The notes under the pieces were generated by a model. The model searched no databases. It was given only the letters and a program-made list of their open reading frames with translations, and was not told where the DNA came from. A stretch of 64,000 nucleotides of DNA from Sparassis latifolia. Taxonomy: Eukaryota > Basidiomycota > Agaricomycetes > Polyporales > Sparassidaceae. Below are positions 43,581-54,768 of this stretch, piece by piece. The DNA is taken from contig CM031554.1 in the NCBI GenBank assembly GCA_018466975.1, positions 62,001 to 126,000 of the forward strand, in the 5' to 3' direction. Within the stretch, counting starts at the first letter, position 1. Each line of letters opens with the position of its first letter. A program made the position numbers and the translations under genes.

Positions 43581-44409
43581 TAGGACCCCCGACAATTGGC
43601 GGAAATGCCTGATCCTGAGGGGCCAAAAATGTCCGTTGGTAGAAGCCGGTTTTTGGCCTGAAATGTCCGCAAAAAACCAGGCCTCCGGCCCTCGGAGGTG
43701 AAATTTGTCCGGGTTTTGGACCAGGCATCCGTTCATTGCAGAAATGTCCGGGCTCCCGGATCAGGCCTCAGGAGGCTCTAATTTTGTCCGTATTCACGAA
43801 CCAGGCCTCGGGAGGCTCCAATTTTCAGAACAGCCTTCCAAACTGCAAGGATGAAGGATGGGCTGATTCATTCTGACTCTTATCAGACATGTCATTCCTG
43901 TTGGCAGGTTGCATATTGTTGAGGACGGATCAGGAGAAATCTGGTATCAAGTGATAGTATAACTAACTTTTACAGCCATGCTTGAAGTGTCTATTACTTG
44001 AGATAGAATTCAAGACTACTATGAGAGTGACATTGCAAATCACTTTCTACTGTCCTTAGTGAGTTGTCATCAGGAAGACACTTATGCAAGGTTGTCAACT
44101 ATGAACTTGGAAGCAGCATGTCTGTTTCCGAGGCCGACTAGACAGCATCTAGACATGGCCCTTTGAAGATGGTAAGCCTGAGCCTGTCCAAGCCCCCTTC
44201 CGTCCCGATGCCGGCCTCCGGCCAGAGTTGAACTTATCCGGAGGGGGATCAGGCATCCATGATGTCCGGTACATTTGTCCGTGAAAAACCTCAGGCTATC
44301 CATGGGTTGACCCCTTGATTTGTCCGTGAAAAATCAGGGATGGTGCTCCCAAATGTCCAAAATTTGTCCGAAATCGGCTCAGGGATCCTCCCCAATTGTC
44401 GGGGGTCCT
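43581..44409. mobile_element. 829-bp non-autonomous element, 8-bp target duplication
   Basis: The ends are perfect 18-bp inverted repeats AGGACCCCCGACAATTGG. The flanks carry ATAAACCT at 43573-43580 and 44410-44417, an 8-bp target-site duplication. Subterminal regions on both sides are built from short repeats around ATTTGTCCG and CAGGC(A/C)TC; the middle (about 43840-44160) is unique and AT-rich. No open frame of note. An 8-bp duplication fits hAT-like elements, but the terminal sequence is not a textbook hAT end, so the superfamily is left open. Confidence 0.9.
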
Positions 44410-44417
44410 ATAAACCT

Positions 44418-47319
44418 CTCACACGCCGGAGTCCTGCCCGATCTTCTCAACTTTATCTCCGTCATCGTGATGATGGGCCTGCAGGTGATAATGCAGCAGA
44501 TGGTTCCTGTCAATACAGCGACATAAGTAGCACCACAATCTCCTCATCCGAATGCCCAGTTTGCTTGCACCCTGCAAAACAAAAATCTTGTAGCAGTCTT
44601 CATCAGCTGAAGTGTCCCCTTCAGATTCTCCAATGTCATTCAGCATTAACAGTGAAGCAGAGCTGGTCCAACTGGCTGAGATGTTGTCTGTGTCTTGACA
44701 TAATTGTTTTGTAATGCCTGTGGGCTGACAGGATTGCCTTTGTCAGCTTAACAGAAAACTACTGTAGTATAGCAGCTGCAGGTGAGTTTTTATTCAAAAG
44801 TTGACCTGAAGCTAAGGTGGATGCTTGGTAGCTTTGCGCATTTTTGAGCATACAATAACCCTTACTGATGAAATTAACTACATATAGAGTCACAAAAAAC
44901 TGGAGTTACAGTTTTGTTTATTTCCAACCGTTTTCTTGGACTATTATTGGCCTTTAGCATGGTGGTGGGGATACCTCCATGGAGTACAAATCTGGTAATT
45001 TGCCACAGTTATATTTGATGCTACTCACACATTGTGACTGATGCTCATGGAATTACTGCTTTCTTAGAGGTCTGGTTCTTCTTCAATTGAAAGTAGAAAC
45101 TACCTCATTATGTCTCAGTTGTGATGCTGTAATGCTGCTAACTGAAGCTTGTGAAGAGTTGCTTTTTATTGAATGGGCTGGTAGGTCACTATGCATCTCA
45201 ATGGTAATTTAATGTTCATAGTCATCATCACTTTTCAGTATTCTCAGCTCTTCGGGTGTATGCAGTAGGGGGTCAGGCATGGCTCCCTGCTACAGTTGTA
45301 TTTATATTGAACTTGGTGTCCTTTGCAACTAATCTGGTACTGCCAATCATATTAGAGCAGACTTGGAGGTGGTGTGTACTAACTTATGACATTTCAGTAT
45401 GACAATATCATGAGCTTGTATTATTTCATGGTTGTTCCTGGCTTTGGTCCCATCTGCATACAAAGTTTCAAGGCAGGGCAACTTAAGATGTAAGTGTTCT
45501 CTTATTCTATTGAGTCCTCTGCTAACAGGCAGGCAGATGTATGCATTCTTACTTATCTTATGCAATGAACCTCCTATGCACAATACTAAACATATCTCTT
45601 GGCAGTTAGCATTATAACACGAGCTAGTGTCATCATGGCTGACATCATTGTTCTTGCAGTAACCTGGAGGCAGACTTATAGCATCAAGAGACATGCAGAC
45701 TTAGTGCATATGGAGGCTCCTCTGGCAACTCTTCTGCTACGAGATGGTTAGTGCATATATTCTTTGCCAAATCTCAGTTTTAGACTCATCTCTTTGTTAA
45801 TTTTTAAGGCACTTTGCACTTTATGTGAGTACAAAGTGTGACAGCTGTTCAAATTAACAATGCCTTATAGGATACGTCTCCTTCTGAACCTCATGCAACT
45901 GCTGGTAACTTACTATGATGTGTCATTCTGCTTTTATTATTTTTCACCAGTTTACCCCTGACACCTTCTCACATTAGGTCTGTGGGTACCTGGTTTACTT
46001 CAACAGCCTGTACGCTCACCCCTTCTCCAGGACTCACTTAACTCACACACTTTGCAGATTTATATGTGTCATTATCTCTCATTTCTTCTTGAACCTACAT
46101 GAGACACACCATATGCAAAATCATATCACTTCTAATTTCTCCTTTATGTGCACATCTGCATGGAGCTTGCAATTCACCTTGAGGATTATTGGAAACATGG
46201 GCACATCACTTAGTCTTGGCTCTCCTCAGAAGTTGATGACTTGTACAGTTCAAACCTTCAGGAGGATGACATTGGTGCCTCAGATATTGGTGAGTAGAGG
46301 ATGACAGGTGAAATTGAGCTCATTGAGGTTAAGGAAACATCTTCAGAGCTCCTTGGGATGGAAATAATTACTATTGCCTGACAGATGGATAAGGAAGCTA
46401 TCTGTAAATAGGTAAGTGCTGATCCTCTTATAATCCAGACTTTAGTTTCTGTTACTCAAGTTACTGTTGTTATTGATAATAGAGGTTACTATCACTGCTC
46501 ATGATTCTCAATCTATGTAGTTTATTCTTCAGAGTGGTTGATACACCTGTGTTTGTATTTGGTTTATACTGAAATTCTAAAATAAATAGGAATACAGATT
46601 ATTCAGTAACATTCAGAACAGGAGAGAATAGCACAGCACAGGGCTTCATGTTCACTTGCATATGGACAGGTGTTACAATAATCCTGAGCATGGGCCACGT
46701 GAATGGACTCTGGTCCACATTGGAATATTCTTGCAGTTCATAGCTGCGATGTTGAGGCCTCAGCAAGAGGCTAGACCTTTATATATCATATGATCATGAC
46801 ATTATGATCATCTGACCTCTAGAACCTGGATCTAAATACCACCGACCCTAGATCACAGAACATATAGTCAGCCCAGCATTATCGCCACATTATGATGCTT
46901 ATTGATGACACACCTATACCTCAAGATGTGTTGATGAGTGCACACCCAACATAAACACCTAAACCCAACTAAACAAACAAGAAGGGCAATCTGTGTGAGA
47001 GGAAAGGGCATCGCGACTGTAAAATAATGCAAGTGGGTCCCAGAACCTCGACCTAAGCCTAAGAGGGATGCAACCTGTAAAAGAACATGGGTTCGCGATG
47101 TAAATGCAAAGTCGAGTGACAATCTATGACAAAGTCGCAAAAGTTGGAGAGTGGAAGCTAAAGTCGCGACACAATCGCCAAACTTGTAGGCGAAGATGAA
47201 CTAAATCGCAAAGGTGAAGGGAACTATCGGTGGAGGTAGAACACTATGGGAAAATGCAGTATTTGCCGTCTCAGCGAAGTCGCAGTCAGTCTAATGCAAA
47301 AGTTGGAGTAAGACTAATG
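44418..47319. other. AT-rich, CpG-poor relic DNA
   Basis: No gene recognised. CG dinucleotides are conspicuously scarce compared with the first 42 kb, while TG and CA are abundant, as expected for old methylated repeat DNA. Only short frames occur, with no family signal. It may be ancient retrotransposon sequence, but no reverse transcriptase, integrase or primer-binding site is readable. Confidence 0.5.
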
Positions 47320-47505
47320 CAGGTGGTATATCGCTATATTGCTATGTCGCTATCACAGTGTTGCAGTTCACTATCGCAGTCTCAGTACGCAGTCTCGAAG
47401 TATTGCAGTCTCACTATATCACAGTGTTGCAGTTCGCTATCACAGTTGCAGTGGGGTATATCACAGTTCGAAGTTACTATCGCAGTAAATGCAGTTTCTC
47501 GGTGA
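47320..47505 (+). repeat. Irregular minisatellite, CTATCGCAGT/TTGCAGT units
   Basis: Repeated short words CTATATCACAGTGTTGCAGTT and CTATCGCAGTCTCAGTA in irregular succession. No coding support. Confidence 0.65.
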
Positions 47506-47898
47506 TCTGAAGTGAAGGGTGAAGTCTCCGACTGGTCTTTGATGATAATCAACGTAGATACAGCAGGTATTTATAGAGGGGGACAAAGGGAGAGAAAATG
47601 CGAAAGTCGCAAAATGTTGGACGATGGATCCTGACATCGAAAAGAGTCGCAATAGTCTAGGATGAATGGAAAAAAAGGTAAAGTGAGTGGAGAGGTGAAT
47701 GTCATATGTTAGCGATGGAAAAGAATGGTAAAGTAGAGGAAAATTGACAGAAAACATATGCTACTTGTCGTGAACCACATGGAATACTCTAACAGCATCT
47801 TCGGTCCAGCACAAAGGTAGGAGTCTTAAAGGGAAAGGTCAAATGATAAAGGGAATGGGATTTGCAAAACAAGGGGGTGCGATCATCGAGTGACACCG
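47506..47898. other. AT-rich DNA, nothing recognised
   Basis: Purine-rich; repeated AAAGTCGCAA words extend from 47110 to about 47660. Confidence 0.35.
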
Positions 47899-48078
47899 AT
47901 AAGTCAGCGCGATGAATCAGTAAGTCAGCGCGATGAACCAGTGAGTTGGCGCGATGACAGTGAGTCGGCACGATGAACCAGTAAGTCAGCGCGATGAACC
48001 AGTAAGTCGGCGCGATGAACCAGTAAGTCAGCATGATGAATTAGTGAGTCGACGCGATGAACCAGTGAGTCGGTGCGA
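47899..48078 (+). repeat. 21-bp minisatellite, about eight to nine units
   Basis: Head-to-tail units of GCGCGATGAACCAGTAAGTC(A/G) with a few substitutions and one short unit. As the unit is a multiple of three, frames stay open through the array; one plus-strand frame reads a heptad RDEPVSR/Q repeated. There is no sign of a gene around it. Confidence 0.85.
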
Positions 48079-48860
48079 CATCCAGAGAGGTGGTGCAATG
48101 TCGGGAAGGTATGGACTTAGAAGGAAATTGGCCAGGGCACATCGGACAAGACCAAAGGGCAACAGGTAAGTGGTATCTGACAGCGTGAAGATGCCAGTGT
48201 GGTGTATGAGTGACAAAAGAATGTCGAATCTCGACGAGAAGTCGTGAGGAGTTGAGCAAAGTTGAGTGAGGTCATGCGAAGTCAGAAAAGTTCGCAGAAT
48301 GTCATGAAAGAGTCAGATGCATCTCGGAGATGAAAGCATAGAGTGGCGAGGTCTGAGAGATCACTGAAAAATGCATTTTCAGAGGCCAGGAAGTCTGGAA
48401 GCATATTAGCGTGCCTGGATCTATGATGTATACCTATGGCATTCCCATGTACTGGAGCCATATGGACCATTCTCACGATGAGTCATTACTGACTCATTGC
48501 ACTTATGATCCCGGGCCAGATCTTACAACCCTTTGCCCTTATACTGATGAGACAGACCAATGATGGCCATTGTATTACTTGTATCTATATGTATATATAC
48601 ATGGCATGTAGTAGTTAGATTCCCTAATCTAAACCTACATATTCTTAGACCTTAACAGCCTTGTGCTTTCTTGAGAGTGAACATTTGAGTCTTGCACTGG
48701 TCTCATACAATGGGGCCAGTTAGCAGCGATGACTTGAGCCTTCGAAAAGCTGGTGCTGGGCTGGTCACCCAGTGAGTTTCCCTGTAACAACAGAGCTGGC
48801 CCTCACATGAAGGACTAGAAAGGACTGGAGAAAGACAGTCTGAGAATAGAACACAGTGGC
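48079..48860. other. AT-rich DNA, nothing recognised
   Basis: A TATATGTATATATACATGGCATG stretch near 48588-48611 is AT-rich simple sequence. A long-terminal-repeat reading is possible but no partner repeat was found. Confidence 0.35.
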
Positions 48861-49131
48861 TCTGCACACATAAATGCATATATGTGGAGCAGACTTCCCC
48901 TTCTTAGAAAGGAATGTGCAGAGGACAGAAGAAATCACATTTTCTGCCAAAACTCCAGCAAGATAAGAGATCAACAGCACATGCAGACAGTGCCAATGCT
49001 CATCCCAATCCAGCTAACCAGGCATTCACTCTGCTCCCAAATTATCATATTCTGGGTGTTCCATTCAAGATGCCTCCATGGTAAGGCATGCTTCCTCCAA
49101 TGCTGCTTCACATTTAACACCCTCGGAGCAC
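48861..49131 (+). repeat. Dispersed repeat W, copy 2 (CpG-poor)
   Basis: Partner of 41906-42237. Where copy 1 has GCGCAG, CCGCC and AGCGTTG, this copy has GTGCAG, CTGCC and AATGCTG. An inverted partner of the adjoining 42640-42700 segment lies just downstream at 49335-49395. Confidence 0.7.
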
Positions 49132-50139
49132 TGTTTACTGAGATCTCAGGTGTTTTTGCTCCAAAGATTGAAGCTTACACCTGCAGTGAGCCCATTTTTG
49201 AGGGTCATGGCATCATAGCCTTTAGCAAAATTATGGGGGGTCCTGTGGCAGTGAAATGATAGGAGCAAGCATTCACTTTCAGCTTAAGGCGTGGAATTCT
49301 CCCTGAGACTGTAATCATATTGATGCCTCCATGCTCGATCTCGACCAGTGCCCACTAGCTGGTATCTGATACCCCATCGGACAGTTGGCCATTGTTCATG
49401 TCTGCCCTTGCTTTATTGATTGTGGATGAGCTAATGATATGACAATGAAGGTCAGTCCTGCTATGAGTGAGTGACAGTGAGATAGTACAACAATATACTC
49501 AGATCAACTTCCATGTGCGCTAATATCATCCACCTCCTCACCCTACTAGCATCATCAGTCCACAGCATGATGAAGCAGAGGGACATGACAGATCCTAAAT
49601 GAATGTGGAGGCTCAAGAGATTCATCAGGGTGCACTCATGGTATGTCTTAGAGGGAAATACCTGAAGAAACCTTGTGGGCATGCAATGGCAGCATGACAG
49701 GCAATGGTGAGGGGAACACTAGGCTTGTGAAGGGAATGGTGGCAGTTAAGTGATGCAGCATGTGGTCTGTGTGGTCTGTGGGGCTCAGTGAACTCAGAGG
49801 TGAAGTTGGAGACCAGATTGATCAGCATTATGTACCAATCTCTCCTAACAGATCATATCTAGTGCAGCAATGGTTGCCCATCTAGATCTTCATGCCTACA
49901 CAAAGTATTTGGATTCTGCATCATTCTGCAATGTGATACTAAACACCTTTTACAGTAAATAGGTCCTATCACAATGGCACAGCGCATCCTCTACTTGATG
50001 TCTAGAATGGTGAGGGCCCCCGACTTCCACCAATGCACACTCAGTGGTCTGCTTATGCCCTTTACATCTCCTGCTGTGCTACACTAAGACCTCACCCATT
50101 TACAGAACACACCATATACAATGATATCCAGTGCAGAAG
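49132..50139. other. AT-rich, CpG-poor DNA, no gene recognised
   Basis: No defined features besides the inverted match at 49335-49395 to 42640-42700. Confidence 0.4.
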
Positions 50140-50547
50140 AGGTGCCACACACACAGATGTGACTCTCAAATGGCTGCAGATGAGGTGAGAGTCTGGAACT
50201 GCTCCTCCATTGCTTCATCACCCTGCCATGAGTGGGTGTTCATTGTTAGTCATCCTGGTGAGGTGCTGGTACCAGCACAGCAGCGCAGAGCACCAGTGTC
50301 GGAAGCTCTACAGTTCAAGTTGACAAGTCAAAGAAATACAAAGGGGATGCATGCACTCATATTGGCTGCACGCATTCACAAATGCTGCTGCATGTCATCT
50401 CTTTATGGACTCAGATGAATGATGTTACTGCCTGAGTATGCCAATCAGCCTTCCCTTCCCTTCCATTCACTCAGGCATGTAATGCACCCCCTTCTTTCCC
50501 TCTCTGCCACCTGCCATGTGGGAAAAGGTGAGAAGAGGGTGCATTAC
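50140..50547 (+). repeat. Repeat X copy (CpG-poor) ending in hairpin H
   Basis: GTGCCACACACACAGATGTG and GGCTGCAGATGAGGTGAGAG align with GAGCCACGCGCAGAGCTAGC and GGCGGACGAACGAGAGGTC of the copy at 9.7 kb, nearly every CG being replaced by TG or CA. The copy continues into hairpin H like those at 7 and 39 kb. Confidence 0.5.
50479..50547. repeat. Hairpin module H, copy 3
   Basis: The best-paired copy: GTAATGCACCCCCTTCT on the left and AGAAGAGGGTGCATTAC on the right are inverted repeats with one mismatch; the loop has CACCTGCCATGTGG. Confidence 0.85.
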
Positions 50548-50784
50548 AACACTAGTTGGTGATGGAGCACAGACAGCTCGGTGACAGTTCAACGTTCAAT
50601 GCAGATGTGCATATGTGGCATGGTCAGAGTCATGCAAAGTACAGGTTTGAGAAGAAGAAGCAGCAGCTGTTGGGGACATAGTCTTCTTTTTTCCTGTTCT
50701 CATTCTCATTCTACGTGTACATGTGGGATGGTGGGACTAGGAGGTCATGGATCATTGAGAGCCGAGTCTTTTTTTCTGTGACAT

Positions 50785-50930
50785 GTCTGCTGAGTGGTGG
50801 TATGCTGTATGTTAAGTATTGCATCAAGTGTCGAGTGTGTCCTATGTAGAACAAGACATTCACACACAAGATTAATACAAATACACTACCGACTTTATCA
50901 CCTGCAAATGAATAATGAACAAGGGCAATC
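50785..50930 (-). repeat. Repeat X fragment, inverted, CpG-poor
   Basis: The minus strand reads GGTAGTGTATTTGTATTAAT and TTGTTCTACATAGGACACAC, corresponding to the first block of repeat X (GTGTTCGTGTTATT..., CGTTCTACACAGCACAC), with CG replaced by TG. Confidence 0.5.
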
Positions 50931-51929
50931 AATTGCTAGAGTGTCAGTATATTGAAATGCGATCCCTTCACACCTCATAAATTTAATCAGCCCCTGCAGG
51001 CAACTTGAATTATCAGCACATTGTTACTTCTTCACTGCTAACTCCCATGCCCAAACTCTGCCCAGAATAGACTTTTACATTCTGGAAAAGCTTGATTACA
51101 GCTTTGCATTGCCCTGATGTTGAATCCAGTTTCTGATCGCCTTGTTCATGAGGAGCTCCAGGAGAACATTCTCCATATTCTGTAGAAAGATCGAGCAGGT
51201 GAGTGCAGTATCAATCATGGTATATGCACTCTCAGACTTGTCATACATCACAAAAAACATCTTGCTGAATGTGTGTTGAAGGTGGGCAAGCTGGCGCCCA
51301 TCTTGAAGGTTGCTGGCAGAGTTTTTCATAGTAGATTTTGTACACTCGCGCTGGTCATCGTACGTCAGGAGAGAATTTTATCATCATCGCTGCACCATCT
51401 GTTGCTGCTTGTGCAATAACGTGGTGTAAATTTCCACCTTTGTGATGGAGTTGACAAAGCTGCACTGAGATTTCACCTGTATAAGGTTTGCTGGGATTAG
51501 AGGTGAGGGCTTCTCAGGGATGTATGACTTCCAGGGAGTCCACAGATTGGCAACGAGGTGGCCAATCTTGGCAGCCACAGGTGTGATGCCTGATGGGAAT
51601 AGGATGAAGATGGAAGCAGACATACAGGCTGGTTCTCACTGAATCTTGAATAAGCGATGGTGAGCTTTTTACACCTCCATGAAAGCAGCGACATACTAAG
51701 TGGGCGGGAATGGTAATAGTATCACTCTGAGCTCTGCACATACATGAACGTTCAAGCTCTGATATTTATCTTGCTCAGGACAGACTTCGGGTGCCGCTGA
51801 ACTTGTGTAATGCATGGAAATGCCAGCCTGGCGGTGTGAAACCTGGGGAAAGTGTGCTTCCGAGACCACAATCTTGCCGCTCATATCAGGGCGACTTTCG
51901 GAATGTATGTAGACTCTTAAGTTTAAAAA
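50931..51929 (-). other. Decayed exon-like frames, unrecognised
   Basis: The minus-strand frame at 51096-51329 reads SKMFFVMYDKSESAYTMIDT and VLLELLMNKAIRNW; that at 51384-51623 reads GITPVAAKIGHLVANLWTPW and PLIPANL. Both look like genuine protein rather than random frame, but the DNA is CpG-poor and no family is recognised. Possibly two exons of one dead gene or retroelement. Confidence 0.35.
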
Positions 51930-52042
51930 TCACACTTCGCGTGATGGAACGCGTGCCGTGACAGGCACGTGTTTGTGTACGGCCTCGTTCATTAATTGTT
52001 CGACTTCAAGTTCCGGCTCCAGTACACTTGCTCTTATTGCTC

Positions 52043-52869
52043 ATGGCTCCAATCGCTTTGCCTCAGAATTCACCCATACCTGTTCCTCAGGCACCTTCTG
52101 ACCCCCCAACTGTCAATGCGTGGGAGTATCGCCGCAGCATTGAAAGTGGCATGTGTACGTACCAGTCTTTCTTAACCTAGCAACATACTAAGTGGTTCTC
52201 GTCGCTGTGTATGCCTAGTTGCACTTGCGCCTAATGTAACGGCGACCCATCTCACAGATGCTCATGCCTATGAGACCAAGATTTTGATGGGAAGGTCTAA
52301 CGACGGTTAGTCGTTCCAACGAATATTTCCCCGTTGACGTCTGCTGATAGGGCTCCACTGTTTCAAAGTTGCACCTCCGTGGCTTGCTGCAGCTCTCCAG
52401 CCTATCCGGAATGAACTTCGCGCTCTCCGAGATGACATTGGCGAGCTTCAAGATGATCTTCATGATTTCAGAAATGAAACAAGAGATAGCTTAGCGAAAA
52501 TACGCACTACGAGCACAAAAGTATGTCTCTATGTTACGTTCACGTTCTCCGCCGCTTACACTCTTGCAGACCCATAATAAGCTTAGCGCAGAAGGAACAT
52601 TCTACCCTTACGAAGAAGTCCCTTTTGTTGACAACTCACTCCCTACCGAGGCTCCGGTCAGTCATGACGTTCAGTCCTGTGAAATGCTCTTAATCAAGAT
52701 GTTTTCGTAGCATGATTTGCCCCTTCTGCACAGCGAGGCTGCTGTTGATGGTTTGACTGGCCCACAGGCGACATCTTACTTCCAAGGTTACTATCCGGCT
52801 CAGGTCGTGCCTCATACTGTCGCTGCGCGCCTTCTAGCAATCAAGAGGGCAATAGGATGCACGAGATGA
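52043..52869 (+). CDS. Mug135-like small protein, 5' part probably damaged
   Basis: The ATG at 52043 begins MAPIALPQNSPIPVPQAPSD. Helical sequence PPWLAAALQPIRNELRALRD continues as a coiled coil to about 52520. A 49-nt intron (52521-52569) leads to THNKLSAEGTFYPYEEVPFV, a 54-nt intron (52657-52710) to LPLLHSEAAVDGLTGPQATS, and the end is LLAIKRAIGCTR. The signature (EVPF..N..LPT.APH.LP.L.S..A...LTGPQ, ending IGCT) is one I know from a large Agaricomycete family of small Mug135-like proteins, function unknown. The first exon and the coiled-coil exon are separated by in-frame stops, so either an intron near 52150-52350 is missed or the gene is damaged. Its 5' part is duplicated at 38747-39092. 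Confidence 0.6.
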
Positions 52870-54768
52870 ACGACACATAACGCGTAGAGTGCTTAACGTA
52901 AAATGATTTCCTATGCCACTTTTGAGAGCCTCGCTGTCATTTTGCTCTCTTGGTTTTTATTTTCGTTGTAACAGGAATATCGTGTTCGGTACTTCAATTA
53001 AGTGGTGAAGTAGGAGTAAGATTTGTCCATTCTCCGACTTTAGTGGGTGTTCTCATCATTTTGATTTCAGTGTCTACAGACGTCAACTGGCCTAGATATC
53101 CCATGATTATAACGACTCTGCACCTATGTTCCTCCCCGCACTTTCGACGGCCGCTGATTGATACCTGAGCCACGCATGTGCTGACCCTCTCCCACTCCCT
53201 GGGTACAGACCTGGCCGAGTAGTGCTTCAGCATGTTTCGTCCCGGGTTCGTCTCTCACTATAAAGGTCGTTGCGCTACGTTTCTCGCCGTCGTCTCTCTG
53301 TAGGAGAAGACTACAACAATCCTCCTGTCTGTGCTATACCTTGAAGTTTCTTGCCTCTCTTTCTGCTCGCTCATTAACTGGGATCGTGCCCCCGACAGTG
53401 GGCTCACTTCATTTCTCGAATCTCTCGTTACTCTGTATCCGCCTGCTGTATGAACTGCATAGACTATCCGGTCTCCAGCGTGGCTCCTCACTTTCTTAGA
53501 CGTTCCCGTCGACCTGGCTTTTCGCCTAACAATAATTCTCAGCCTTCTGGAGCTCTTCTTACAACGACCAGAAGCTTTTTTGTACCCTCGGTCTTGTCTC
53601 TGTCACACGTAGGGCACCTGTCCCAAAATGGACCCGCCTATCTTGCCGGAACAATGAAGACATGCGATTGGATGCGCCGACACGATGGCCGCAGTATTAT
53701 TTCGAGTGCACTCTAGCGAGTGTGCATGCTCTGCGCCATGCGTCGAATCATCGAAGTCGTTTTCTTAAGGTCGTACCTCAGGTGCCATAACGACGCACTT
53801 GGTTAGGTGCCTCTCCCATGATACCGGTCATATCCAGCATTCGCTGAATCTCCTCTTCTTATATCTGATCTAGCGGTCCGACGTTGAGAGGGACGCGAAG
53901 CCTTCGTCCTCACGTGAGCTCGGGTTTGTTCGCAAGTGGTCAAACTTGTCTGCCAAAGGCACCGTTGTGGATATTCGAACGTTCATGTCTCAGGATCTCT
54001 GTGACTGAAGCCTAACCACTGCAGCTGGTGACTATGCTTTTCACGCCAGTCCATCTATTTCATGGTAGCATTGGACAGCGGGGTCTCATCGTGACGGGGC
54101 ATACTGGAGCATACTGTAGTCCACGAACCTGGATCAGGGTTCCCTTACTTCCTCTTGTGATTATGCATCCATGCAGAACAGGAGTGATGTGCAGGGAAAG
54201 CGACGCTAACCTGTCTGGCCATGGAATCGGCAAGATTTGTACGTCTTCCGTTTATTAAAACCTTGTCATTTTAGCTTATCATATTTTAAAAGACCCACGC
54301 GTCAGTCATCATTTGTCGCTTGTACAGCGTCTCGTTCACATCGTATCTGGCTCTCGTATTACACTATATACGGCGGGCACGGGAGTCGACCTCTTTTCCA
54401 TTTACTGGGATCTTGTTCCATGAACCGTGTCATCGAACGCGGGTTGTGTCGATTTCTGCGGGATCTCGTACAATCTTTTGTCGGTCTGGTATTTCTTCGG
54501 AGAGTGTTCTTGAACGAGACGCGGTGCTTTAGGCCCAGTGCGGCAGTGTGGATTTTGGATTCGTAGGTGGGTTAGCTAGATATGTTTACTTTCTTGCACG
54601 CTGACAGACAGGCTCTATAACGACCACAGGGACACAAGTGCAGGGATATGGCTCGCCTCGAGCTACAGGCGAGCGTGAATCGATGTCCACTTTCCTACCA
54701 TATCGTCGACGGCCTCTCACTCCGCACGCACGTTGAACATTGAACGACAGCTCTGACCTTGAGGAAAA
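52870..54768. other. No gene recognised
   Basis: Moderate GC, scattered short frames on both strands, none with a domain or splice structure that I trust. Confidence 0.4.

Noticed and set aside
43581..44409. TTTGTCCG arrays as a CRISPR-like or satellite array
   Set aside because: The words are irregularly spaced and confined within an element bounded by inverted ends and a target duplication, so they are subterminal repeats of a transposon. No regular spacers exist anywhere in the window.
47954..48169. A heptad-repeat protein encoded by the 21-bp minisatellite
   Set aside because: The period is a multiple of three so any frame stays open; there is no flanking coding sequence or splice context.
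44418..48860. Ancient LTR retrotransposon
   Set aside because: AT-richness and CpG loss fit, but I could not read any gag/pol motif or find paired terminal repeats.
38747..52276. Repeat Z as long terminal repeats of a 13-kb retrotransposon
   Set aside because: The repeats do not start TG or end CA, contain the first exon of a Mug135-like gene, and no reverse transcriptase, integrase or primer-binding site lies between them.
53225..53270. tRNA-like GGGTTCG stretch
   Set aside because: No acceptor, D or anticodon stem could be folded around it. Similar GGTTCGA words at 22607 and elsewhere also fail.
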